In this document: in pieces, positions 16,362 through 23,122 of the stretch
Layout of the letters: each line of letters begins with the position of its first letter
Numbering within the stretch: the stretch's first letter is position 1
From: Chrysochromulina tobinii
Lineage: Eukaryota > Haptophyta > Prymnesiales > Chrysochromulinaceae
NCBI GenBank assembly: GCA_001275005.1
Contig: JWZX01002843.1
Span: 1-23,122, forward strand
Length of the DNA: 23,122 nt
Reading direction: 5' to 3'
Made by a program: the position numbers and the translations under genes
Notes under the pieces: generated by a model
The model's database searches: none
Seen by the model: only the letters and a program-made list of their open reading frames with translations
What the model was told of the DNA's origin: nothing

Positions 16362-17333
16362 ATGACAAGCGCTGAGGCCGACGACCCCACATACCAGCGC
16401 AAGGTTGCGTTCGCTTTCGCCTTCCTCGTCTTCGTCGCGGTCACAAAGACGCTGCTCACCAAGACGGTCTTTGTGGACGGCGTGCCGCCAGTGGCCTTTT
16501 CCGTCTTCTCCTGCGTTGTAACTGCGCTGTGTATGCTGCCCGTCTTCTTGTGTGATCCGAGCCAGTTCGCATCGCTCAATTGCGACATGCTCCTCGGTTT
16601 CATTGCCGTTTGCGTGTTCATTGCACTCGACCTGGCGCTCACGAACGTGGCCATCGCCATGCTCTCCGTTGCGCTGCAGCAGTGCATCAAGGCGACCAGC
16701 CCGGCGGCGACGGTGCTGCTCGAGTCGCTCTGGCACCGAGTGTGCCACCATCCTCTCAAGTACGTTCTCGTCGTGCTGCTCTGTGTCGGCCCGATCCTTA
16801 CCACCCTCGGCTCGTCTTCGTACGACTCCACCCCGCTCGGCGTGTTTGCGATGACGCTCGCGGTCGTCGCGGGCGCGTTTAAATACGTGCTCGCGCACGC
16901 AATCATCAAGAAGTATCAGAAAACACTCGGCACCTTCGCCTTCACCTTCTGGGTCGAGGTCTTCGTGGCCATCATGCTCACACCCTGGGCAGTGCTTAAC
17001 GGCGAGGCGGAGGAGCTCCTCATCGGCGAGTGGGCGCATTCCAGCAATGACTGGGCGCTGCTCTCGTTCACCGCGGCGTACGGCGGCGTGCGCATCTACT
17101 CGCAGTTCGCGCTACTCGAGTTCACCTCAGCCACCACCCTCGCTGCCTCCAACGTGGCGATCCAGGCGATCACCATCCTGCTCAGCGTATGGCTGTTTGG
17201 GACGGAGGTGACACCGTACCTCGCCGCGGGCGTAAGCGCGACGATCGTCGTCTCGGCGCTGTACACGTTGCTCTCGCTCACGCGCGCCTTTGACAGACCC
17301 GATAAAACGGAACCACTGACGACACTCTTGTAA
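16362..17333 (+). CDS. TPT/SLC35-type membrane transporter (DMT superfamily)
   Basis: 323 residues, the typical size for a ten-helix nucleotide-sugar or triose-phosphate transporter. Hydrophobic segments occur throughout, with the first at about 15-33 preceded by a short cytosolic tail. The family signature appears as LTNVAIAMLSVALQQCIKATSPAATVLLESLW (about 88-119, with the conserved LTNVA, QxxIKA and P of TPT proteins). Near 168-190 AFKYVLAHAIIKKYQ corresponds to the loop after the half-repeat, and the C-terminal half contains SATTLAASNVAIQAITILLSVWLFG. This family exchanges sugars, sugar phosphates or related compounds across Golgi, ER or plastid membranes; the substrate cannot be read from the sequence. 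The N-terminus has no clear plastid leader, so Golgi/ER localisation is the simpler inference. Confidence 0.85.
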   Translation: MTSAEADDPTYQRKVAFAFAFLVFVAVTKTLLTKTVFVDGVPPVAFSVFSCVVTALCMLPVFLCDPSQFASLNCDMLLGFIAVCVFIALDLALTNVAIAMLSVALQQCIKATSPAATVLLESLWHRVCHHPLKYVLVVLLCVGPILTTLGSSSYDSTPLGVFAMTLAVVAGAFKYVLAHAIIKKYQKTLGTFAFTFWVEVFVAIMLTPWAVLNGEAEELLIGEWAHSSNDWALLSFTAAYGGVRIYSQFALLEFTSATTLAASNVAIQAITILLSVWLFGTEVTPYLAAGVSATIVVSALYTLLSLTRAFDRPDKTEPLTTLL

Positions 17334-18215
17334 AGACCGCCTACAGAGGCGCAGAAAACGCGGCATCAACGCCGAGATGGTCTCGGCGCCGATCACTGAC
17401 AGCGATGGGTTTAGCGACTTGAGGTCGACGACGCGCCTCTTCTGCTGTACCTTTGGCGCGAGCTTATTAGCTTCGAGCTTCTTGGATCCGAGCACCTTGG
17501 ATGCGTCCTTCTTGGAGCTGTGTTTGAAGCAGCTGGCATCATCACTGGCGGCAACAAGCCTGGCAAGGCTCGCAGCGAGGCGGTCTATTGTCGGGGTCAC
17601 AAACGCGGAGCAATCGCGGCTGGAGTGTTGCGTCGAGGGGACTGCAGTGGTGGAACCTTGACTGCTGGTGGATCCTCGGCGGTCGACTCGATGCTCAGAG
17701 AGCAGTTGAGGAGCCGCCAGCCGACATAATCCAGTCGAATCAGTTATTGTATGAGTTCACACTCTGACACACCACATCAGTCTGCACAATTGTAGCTTCT
17801 TCGCGTTCAGGCCTTGAGCAAGGTGTACAAGTGTGTACACGTTTAAGTCTTGGTTTAAGTCCACATTCCAACATCTTAATGGCGCGGAATCTCACCTCAG
17901 CGCTCAGGAGTGACCCCACCTCCTCCCCTCGAGAGATCCGCCTCGCAGCACACCTGAGCTTCTCCATGTGCTCTTGCACGTACGTGCAAATGGCACTCTG
18001 GGCAATTGACTCTGGGCGAAGCCGACGCCGCCCGAGAGCAGCTCCTCGTACCCTCCGGCATTTAGCTCTCGGTACAAAACCCAGCAGCACCAGAGCTCGT
18101 CGGACACCATGCGAGCCTCCAAATCGCTGTATGTGATACGAGCCTTCCCCGAGTGCTTGCCTAGGTAGAGATACCGTACGTTACGAAACTGAAACGTCCC
18201 CGCGCACTCTTTCAT
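17127..18215 (-). CDS. Candidate multi-exon gene of unknown family, structure unresolved
   Basis: Protein-like sequence on the minus strand moves between frames. From the ATG at 18215 about 55 natural residues run to YRELNAGG (including GKARITYSDLEARMVSDELW). The coding-looking frame then shifts at a 14-bp duplication (9-bp repeat ACTCTGGGC at 17995 and 18009) to QSAICTYVQEHMEKLR, continuing to about 17896, where GAG followed by GTGAGATTCC is a good donor. After an AT-rich stretch (17745-17890), an ATG-less frame, probably a downstream exon, runs from about 17748 (CRLAAPQLLSEHRV, then TPTIDRLAASLARLVAASDD and KKLEANKLAPKVQQKRRVVD) to a stop at 17127. The last 207 bp lie antisense to the transporter gene, so the true end is probably nearer 17340. 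I could not find an intron set that joins all pieces. It may be a real spliced gene, two small genes, or a decayed copy. Confidence 0.4.
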
Positions 18216-19395
18216 GGATATGCAGAAGTCTCACTCGCGCTCCTCGTCCGCGTATCTGTTCTCACAACCGCCGCCCACCTATCTGGCCTCGCCGCCGCCA
18301 CCCACCTACCTGGCCTCGCCACCGCCACCCGCCTACCTGGCCTCGCCGCCACCACCCGCCTACCTGATCTCGCCGCCACCCTCTGCCTACCTGGTTGCAT
18401 CGTCGTCGGTACACGGTGTCTCGCCAACGCAGCCGCCCACATACTTGGGCGAGCACCCCGTGGCGTTGAGCATGTACCCGGCGACCGACCGCGTCCTACT
18501 GGAGCACGCGCGCTTGAAGCTATCGCATTCGCATGAGACCGAACGGCGCGCGGCCGAGTACACCGCGCAGCTCGAGCGCCGTGTGGGCGAGCTCGACATC
18601 GACCTGGGCAGAGCGCGCGACGAGGCCTCGCAGCTACGCGAGGAGTTGCGGCGCGCCAAGGCCGCTGCGAGCGAGGAGGTTCGCTGCTCCGCGGCCGCGA
18701 CGCGCTCCGTCAAGGACCTGCAGGCGGAGGTGGAGACGCTGCGCCGGCGCTGCGACCAGTACCAGGCCAAGCTGGTGGACGTCGAGAGCGATCGTGACCA
18801 GGCGGTCGCGACGGTGCAAGCGCTGCGCTCCGCGGCGCTCTGGACGCCGTCGGGGCTCCAGAGCGGCGCGACGGTCGCGCTGCTCACCGGGCAGCTCCTG
18901 AGCGCTCGCCAGCAACAAGAGGAGCACAAGGCGCGCGCATTGTCTGCAGACAGGCGCGCCATGTCGGAGCAGAAGCGCGCGAACGCCCTCGCAAGCAAGG
19001 TGGCTTCGCTTGACGGCAAGGTCACGTCCCTCGAGCGCGAGAGAGCGCAGAGCCCGGAGTGGGCCTCGCCGCCGCCACTCTCACAGCCACATTCACCTTC
19101 ACAGCCACTCTCAGCCTCTCTGTCCGACGTGCGAGGCCGCGGCTATGCCACCGAGAGCGATCCATTCGCGTCACCGCAGCCACCGGAGCGTGCACCGGCG
19201 CCTAGCAGCAGCAGCGGCGGCGCCGGCGTCCCCCCAACGCGAGCGAGCGCAAGCAGCAGCCGCTTCGGCGCGGCCGTGAGTCCAGCGCTGGGCGGCACGA
19301 GGTCGACTGAGAGGTCGACATTGCCACCCAGCCGCATGGACGCCGTCGCGAGCGCCTCGGGAGGCGGCGCGAGGATGACGCCGCCGCAACGGTGA
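18214..19395 (+). CDS. P/Y-repeat coiled-coil protein, unknown family
   Basis: 393 residues from the ATG at 18214. The N-terminus (about 19-62) is a run of nine-residue repeats of the type PPPxYLASP, followed by a PTQPPTYLGE spacer. A long coiled coil covers about 93-285 (many Arg/Glu/Ala/Leu heptads such as LERRVGELDIDLGRARDEA). The C-terminal 110 residues are disordered and rich in Ser, Pro, Ala, Gly and Arg. No membrane segment or enzyme motif is seen. The layout suggests a scaffold or condensate-forming cytoskeletal protein, but that is inference. The ATG overlaps the ATG of the opposing minus-strand frame (bases 18213-18216, CATG), so the two share no upstream spacer; one of the two starts may be wrong. 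Confidence 0.68.
   Translation: MDMQKSHSRSSSAYLFSQPPPTYLASPPPPTYLASPPPPAYLASPPPPAYLISPPPSAYLVASSSVHGVSPTQPPTYLGEHPVALSMYPATDRVLLEHARLKLSHSHETERRAAEYTAQLERRVGELDIDLGRARDEASQLREELRRAKAAASEEVRCSAAATRSVKDLQAEVETLRRRCDQYQAKLVDVESDRDQAVATVQALRSAALWTPSGLQSGATVALLTGQLLSARQQQEEHKARALSADRRAMSEQKRANALASKVASLDGKVTSLERERAQSPEWASPPPLSQPHSPSQPLSASLSDVRGRGYATESDPFASPQPPERAPAPSSSSGGAGVPPTRASASSSRFGAAVSPALGGTRSTERSTLPPSRMDAVASASGGGARMTPPQR
18268..18399 (+). repeat. 27-bp tandem repeat coding PPPxYLASP
   Basis: About five 27-bp units such as CCTGGCCTCGCCGCCACC-containing blocks encode PPPTYLASP, PPPTYLASP, PPPAYLASP, PPPAYLISP and PPSAYLVAS. Most differences are single bases. Copy-number change stays in frame. 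Confidence 0.85.
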
Positions 19396-19930
19396 GAAGT
19401 TGTGTGGCAGGCACAGCCGGAAGCTGAACGCCGAGCAGAGTGAGGAGGCAGACGGGTCCCGATGGTTGTCTTGTTGTCCAAGACGCGGCGGACGGGGCGG
19501 CTGTTTATTTCGTGGTCATCTGGGGCATGTGTGGGAGTGACTTGCGCGTGTGCCCATCTATGCCGTGTGCGTGCAGTGATGTGATGATTGGAGACTGTGA
19601 CTCTCAGAGTCACTGACACGTCATACAGTGAGACCACGCAGTTTGAGCATTATTTGAGCAGTGACGGCACCGGGGACGTAGCTGCTAGAGCTCGTATGTG
19701 ACCGAGCGGACGAGCGAAATTACACCGTCGACGAGCAACCCGGACATGAACCCGGCCAATGAACATCGGCAGTCATCGTACCGTACGCCTACATAAACAT
19801 CTTTCGCGTGTGCATGTGCGCGTGTGTGATACATGACGTGACAGAGCCCGCGCGGCACTACGCTACGCTACCTTTCACTCCGCTCGTCTCACACGGCGGC
19901 GCGCGCCACCAGCGACTGACTCCGTGGGCG
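19396..19930. other. Convergent intergenic region
   Basis: This is the shared 3' flank of two convergent genes. GTGACTC TCA GAGTCAC (19597-19613) is a perfect 7-bp stem with a 3-nt loop, and GT/TG-rich sequence surrounds it (19520-19600). No protein-like frame is found. Confidence 0.4.
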
Positions 19931-20737
19931 TCATCCCTTGATGAATTTCATGTAATAGTCCGCGGCCCTCTTGCCATCGAGCAAGGCATGATCCGAACCG
20001 CTTGACACGCGGAACGACATGAGCACCCTCGGGTTAGAAGCGAGCACGTAAATGAAGCCGGCGACCCCCTCCAACTCTGCATCGAGCTCGCGGCGTACCA
20101 CAATGGCCTTGCCCACATCGTCCGGCACGATTCCGGGCTGGGGTTCACTGACCAACTGCACTGGACACGGCTTGTGCTCGCCCCGAAACAGAGCTATGAA
20201 GTTGGGAGGGCGCTTCACGCCGTCCTTGAACATGGTGGACTCATCCCATAGCGCCTTTTGCGCGCGTAGGACGGTCACCTTCTGCTGCGGCAGGAGCGCC
20301 TCAAAGTCCACCTCCTGGCTCCTGCTGTTGGAGACGTTGATCGCCTGAATGTTGCACGGCTTTGCTCGAATCACCTGCTCCTGTTGCTGATCTTGCAGAG
20401 AGTCGATCCAATTCATCTTGAGGCCGTTCTTGGATGAAAGTGACATCGGCGCAAGCCACACATCAAAGCGGCCCGAAGGCTGGTCAAAGGCACCAACAAA
20501 GCCACACCGGCCATTCAAGTGAGCACTGCCACGCAGTCCAACAAGCACGCACTGCTCACCCCCCCGAAACGATCTGATCGTGTTGCTTGAAGGCACGTTG
20601 AACTCCGTGCCTCCATTGGTGGCTCCATTGACGCCGAGAGGCATCCCCTTCATGGTCGCCACCATCGCGCCCGGATATTCAAAGAGGACCCGCGTGAACG
20701 GGAAAGGTGTAGACTGGGGTGACTTCACAAAGTCCAT
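19931..20737 (-). CDS. Unknown protein with an LNGxxG...GRFDV motif
   Basis: 268 residues, one exon. The segment CVLVGLRGSAHLNGRCGFVGAF, then SGRFDVWL (63-95), fits a short beta-rich motif with LNGxxGxV and a later G-R-[FY]-x-V that I associate with many algal proteins of varied type; it reads like a small SH3/KOW-like barrel. The rest, including QEVDFEALLPQQKVTVLRAQKALWDEST and a C-terminal GFIYVLASNPRVLMSFRVSSGSDHAL, looks folded and has no signal peptide or membrane helix. No catalytic motif is evident and the family is not recognised. Confidence 0.68.
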   Translation of the reverse strand: MDFVKSPQSTPFPFTRVLFEYPGAMVATMKGMPLGVNGATNGGTEFNVPSSNTIRSFRGGEQCVLVGLRGSAHLNGRCGFVGAFDQPSGRFDVWLAPMSLSSKNGLKMNWIDSLQDQQQEQVIRAKPCNIQAINVSNSRSQEVDFEALLPQQKVTVLRAQKALWDESTMFKDGVKRPPNFIALFRGEHKPCPVQLVSEPQPGIVPDDVGKAIVVRRELDAELEGVAGFIYVLASNPRVLMSFRVSSGSDHALLDGKRAADYYMKFIKG

Positions 20738-20822
20738 GAGACACGACAGGCATGTGCCGGCATGAAAAGCTCTTGTCGCGCGCGCGAACGTTTCGAGTCC
20801 GCAAGTTTACGCGAAGCGTCGT

Positions 20823-21410
20823 TCATGGCGACTCGTTCGTGCATGGCGGGATGATCATGCAGCCCAATGCATCACCACCCCCTAGCCCAGAACTGGTCCG
20901 CGCACCCCCCCCTAGCCCAGAATGGGTCCGCGCGTCCCCACCTTCCGCTGCCACGCCCGCCTCACGTCGAAGGCTGGGAAAAGGCGAGACTCCGACAGCG
21001 TCCGCAGCATCTTTGGCAAGTGCAGTGATCCACGACGGCGCCTGCGTTCCACCGAGCGTCTTGATGATGCCCGAGCCACCCATAAAGAGGACTGGGACCA
21101 ATGTGCGGAGAATCGGCAAACCGATGCAGCCCGCGAGTAAGAGCACGCCCTTCCATGCGAGGACAGGTTGGACCAGATGTACAGCCGCCAGCCCCACGCC
21201 TCCCAGGGTGGCGTACGACGCTGCTGGGAGCGCCGAGAGGAAAAACCGCCTTGATGCGGACAAAGATGGCGATGGAGTCATGCTCTTTGATGACGCGGCA
21301 ACAGTGGACAGCGGCTTGTGCGCGCCGATGCGCACAAATGGCATGGCCATGGAAAACCCAGCATCTGCATGATGTAGTAATACAACCAACAAGGAGAAAG
21401 AGTGCAGCAT
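20823..21410 (-). CDS. Small membrane protein with signal-plus-transit-type leader
   Basis: 195 residues from the ATG at 21410; the frame upstream opens only at GTG. The N-terminus MLHSFSLLVVLLHHADAG is a signal peptide followed by FSMAM, and the Phe right after the likely cleavage site resembles the leaders of secondary-plastid algae. A Ser/Lys/Pro-rich transit-like stretch follows, then SRRFFLSALPAASYATLG, similar to a twin-arginine (Tat) motif, and one or two hydrophobic segments (roughly 65-115). The C-terminal tail has two ten-residue repeats with SGLGGG. No family is recognised; a thylakoid or inner plastid membrane location is inferred. The next gene on the same strand, 20737, starts 86 bp after this stop. 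Confidence 0.6.
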   Translation of the reverse strand: MLHSFSLLVVLLHHADAGFSMAMPFVRIGAHKPLSTVAASSKSMTPSPSLSASRRFFLSALPAASYATLGGVGLAAVHLVQPVLAWKGVLLLAGCIGLPILRTLVPVLFMGGSGIIKTLGGTQAPSWITALAKDAADAVGVSPFPSLRREAGVAAEGGDARTHSGLGGGARTSSGLGGGDALGCMIIPPCTNESP

Positions 21411-21883
21411 CAAAGACGCCACGAGAGAGCTTGCCTTTTGCACGCCCTCTGGGAGCTTGCCTTTTACAACATCGCGTCACCGTAAACTATTTAAGCCAAA
21501 AGCCTGACAAGATGTTCAGGTTGGTCACAGCAAAACCAAAACGGAATTCCCTCGCGAGGAATAATTGCCACTACCGAGAACTTCGACCGAGAACTCGTTC
21601 GACTCCGGTCAACGACAACCAACCTGTTTTTTTTCGCCCCTGCCATCATGCGGTCGATCTCCGTGTCCGTCAGATGCATTGCATATGTCTCTAGTCTACA
21701 AAAGTGGCCCACTCACTGCCATGAGCTGGGACGCACACATACCGCCGTCGGTAGGTCATGCGCAGTCCCACACGGTCCCAGCACCTCCAAGTCTACTCCA
21801 ATTCTAACCGCCGGCACCCGTGGGAGATAGGGCGCAAATACTCTAAGAAACACATCTGGGAGATGCACTAAGGTCGGGTCGGA
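21411..21883. other. Intergenic with a 13-bp repeat and an EF-hand-like fragment
   Basis: GAGCTTGCCTTTT occurs at 21427-21439 and 21453-21465, about 20-50 bp upstream of the 21410 ATG. A minus-strand 62-codon frame from an ATG at 21679 to 21491 begins MHLTDTEIDRMMAG, like the entering helix of an EF-hand, but the calcium loop does not follow. No other gene is supported. Confidence 0.35.
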
Positions 21884-22549
21884 TCAACGAGCTGCCATAA
21901 CTCGCTGCGACAGCAGCTCGCGCCCACGAGTGGTGGAGAGCTCCTTCTCGCTCTCGCACCAGACATGCGACCAGCCGCACGTGATGATCGCTTCCGTGTA
22001 GACCCACTTGTACTCAAGTGGCTCGAGGATGTCCCATCTGCATGCAAGCCCCTCCATGAAGATGACCGAGTCGCCCGCACTGATGGTCTGTGGCGCGACG
22101 ACGATGCCATCCTGGCAAAGGGCGCCGTACACGGTTGAACCAACGGGCTCTTCGGTGGGCGTCACCGTCGCCTTACCCTTCGTCACAAGGATGCGCTCCT
22201 CAGCATCGTACGTGAAGCTGAAGGTCGGCTCGTCGGCCTTCGACACCCACGTCTCCCACTTGGCAGCCTTTGCTTTCAGCTCTTCGCTCACGCCAACTGC
22301 CGGAGTGAACACAATGAATGGGTGCGCTATCGTCAGCTTTGTCAGATCGAGTCTCACGCGTTGGTTCAGCGGCTTCTTGAGGGCCAGTGCTTCCATGAGC
22401 AATGCTGCGCCCGCAGCTACCTCGGCGGCATCCTGATCCTCGTCACTCTCCTCTTCCCCGGGAGAGCCGGGTGAGCCGTTTTCCGACACGGATTTCGGCT
22501 TCTTCTTCTTCTTCTTGCTCGGCGACTTGCTTTTTGCGCCCTTCGGCAT
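21884..22549 (-). CDS. Cupin_3 (DUF861) domain protein
   Basis: 221 residues from the ATG at 22549; an in-frame ATG at 22627 would add 26 residues (MRSLRRERIGAHPLLSS), which look like a possible mitochondrial leader, so the start is uncertain. Counting from 22549, a basic N-terminus SKSPSKKKKKK is followed by an acidic Ser/Glu stretch (about 22-44). The cupin core at roughly 97-184 contains WETWVSKADEPTFSFTYDAEERILVTKGKATVTP and a later AGDSVIFMEGLACRWDILEPLEYKW, matching the DUF861 pattern of W...F..Y..E..ylleG and GD.v.f..G....W.v...v.K. Cupin_3 proteins include ureidoglycine aminohydrolase-related and EutQ-type enzymes, but many plant and algal members are uncharacterised. Metal-ligand histidines of classic cupins are not obvious here, so catalysis is unproven. 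Confidence 0.75.
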   Translation of the reverse strand: MPKGAKSKSPSKKKKKKPKSVSENGSPGSPGEEESDEDQDAAEVAAGAALLMEALALKKPLNQRVRLDLTKLTIAHPFIVFTPAVGVSEELKAKAAKWETWVSKADEPTFSFTYDAEERILVTKGKATVTPTEEPVGSTVYGALCQDGIVVAPQTISAGDSVIFMEGLACRWDILEPLEYKWVYTEAIITCGWSHVWCESEKELSTTRGRELLSQRVMAAR

Positions 22550-22639
22550 GTCCTTCCGCGCGACTGCGAAAGCGGCGGAGGAGAGAAGCGGGTGTGCCCC
22601 AATTCTTTCGCGCCGTAGTGAGCGCATTCGAACTCACAT

Positions 22640-23122
22640 TTACGTACTGCCGATCGCTACGCTCTCAACGCCAACCGAGATAGTGGCGACTGCGCTCATC
22701 GCGCGCCCCACCACGGCCTCCGCTCGCGGCGGTTCGTCCTCCTCGCAATCGTCGTCGTCGCCATGGTCGTCGCCGCCGGGTTCCTCCAGGTCCCTCGCGA
22801 ACAAGGCGAGCTCGGGCGCGAAGGCCTCGCCCATGGCAGCCCCCATGGCGGCCAGCTCGTCGCCCTCGTCATCGGCGCCTCCGGTGTCCTCAAGGACGTC
22901 GCCTAATTCGGTCTGGTACGAGGTGGTGCTACACGATGATCGGTTGTCCGCGCCGCCCTCGCGCCGCCGCCGGCGGCGTGCCACCGCGCCGGCGCGCCGC
23001 GCCCTCGCCTTGACCCGCTCGACCTTCTTTTCGACCAGGATCGCGGGTGGCCCTCCCTCAGCTCCCTCTACGTGCGTCATCGACTCGAGATCATACCCGA
23101 GCGCCTCATCTCCCGATTCGAG
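22640..23122 (-). CDS. C-terminal part of an unknown acidic protein, cut by the window edge
   Basis: 160 codons are visible and the frame is open to the last base, so the N-terminus lies beyond the window. The segment reads LESGDEALGYDLES, then a basic stretch (KKVERVKARARRAGAVARRRRRRE), then an acidic tail with GGDDHGDDDDCEEDEPP and a hydrophobic end VATISVGVESVAIGST. The alternation of strongly basic and strongly acidic blocks suggests a nuclear or chromatin- or RNA-associated protein, but no domain is recognised. The stop at 22640 lies just 12 bp before the upstream ATG (22627) of the next gene. Confidence 0.6.
   Translation of the reverse strand, partial: LESGDEALGYDLESMTHVEGAEGGPPAILVEKKVERVKARARRAGAVARRRRRREGGADNRSSCSTTSYQTELGDVLEDTGGADDEGDELAAMGAAMGEAFAPELALFARDLEEPGGDDHGDDDDCEEDEPPRAEAVVGRAMSAVATISVGVESVAIGST

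Noticed and set aside
16344-17039. 231-codon minus-strand frame over the transporter
   Set aside because: Its charged, His/Glu/Arg-rich sequence is the reverse reading of hydrophobic helices.
17661-17745. Two apparent -1 shifts at TGA codons suggesting programmed frameshifting
   Set aside because: A third frame reads through the same stretch without any stop, which explains it more simply.
1-23122. tRNA, rRNA, CRISPR or transposon
   Set aside because: I found no convincing B-box/cloverleaf, rRNA core, regularly spaced palindromic repeats, or transposase or reverse-transcriptase motifs by eye; a covariance-model scan would be decisive.

Overview
This window looks like nuclear DNA of a GC-rich, gene-dense unicellular eukaryote, most likely a photosynthetic alga. 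Haptophyte-like is my best guess, but no marker gene here proves it. The evidence is eukaryote-only families (NUB1-type UBL/UBA protein, GPN1 GTPase, TPT-type SLC35 transporter), two small spliceosomal introns that restore reading frames, Kozak-like starts instead of Shine-Dalgarno sites, and proteins whose N-termini look like secretory or plastid leaders. Genes are 13 to about 730 bp apart and change strand often, so nothing here is an operon. I see no rRNA, tRNA, CRISPR array, transposase or viral gene.

Layout. 213-2454 (+) NUB1-like protein with one 85-nt intron. 2822-3925 (+) long coiled-coil protein. 4645-5215 (-) small unknown protein in two exons. 5684-8101 (-) secreted von Willebrand A protein with duplicated flanking modules. 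8332-8778 (-) DUF493/YbeD-like protein with a leader. 9022-10335 (+) GPN1 GTPase. 10870-12012 (-) unknown low-complexity protein with a conserved-looking C-terminal half. 12517-13452 (-) PhzF-family protein. 13790-14644 (+) IQ-motif protein with an 81-bp internal repeat and a minisatellite across its stop codon. 15300-16127 (-) TraB/PrgY-family protein. 16362-17333 (+) TPT/SLC35-type transporter. 17127-18215 (-) unresolved split gene. 18214-19395 (+) P/Y-repeat coiled-coil protein. 19931-20737 (-) unknown protein with an LNGxxG motif. 20823-21410 (-) membrane protein with a plastid-type leader. 21884-22549 (-) cupin_3 (DUF861) protein. 22640-23122 (-) C-terminal end of a gene that runs off the right edge.

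The recognisable genes are mostly housekeeping (NEDD8/ubiquitin shuttling, RNA polymerase II assembly, organelle solute transport, small-molecule enzymes) and do not form one pathway. I found no multi-gene novel system. The most interesting signals are an intron bounded by a 34-bp duplication of exon sequence, an in-frame 63-bp repeat invading the NUB1 homologue, the duplicated PSI + GEW modules around the VWA domain, two upstream ORFs that end at the main start codon, a minisatellite over a stop codon, and two opposing ORFs whose start codons share the same bases.
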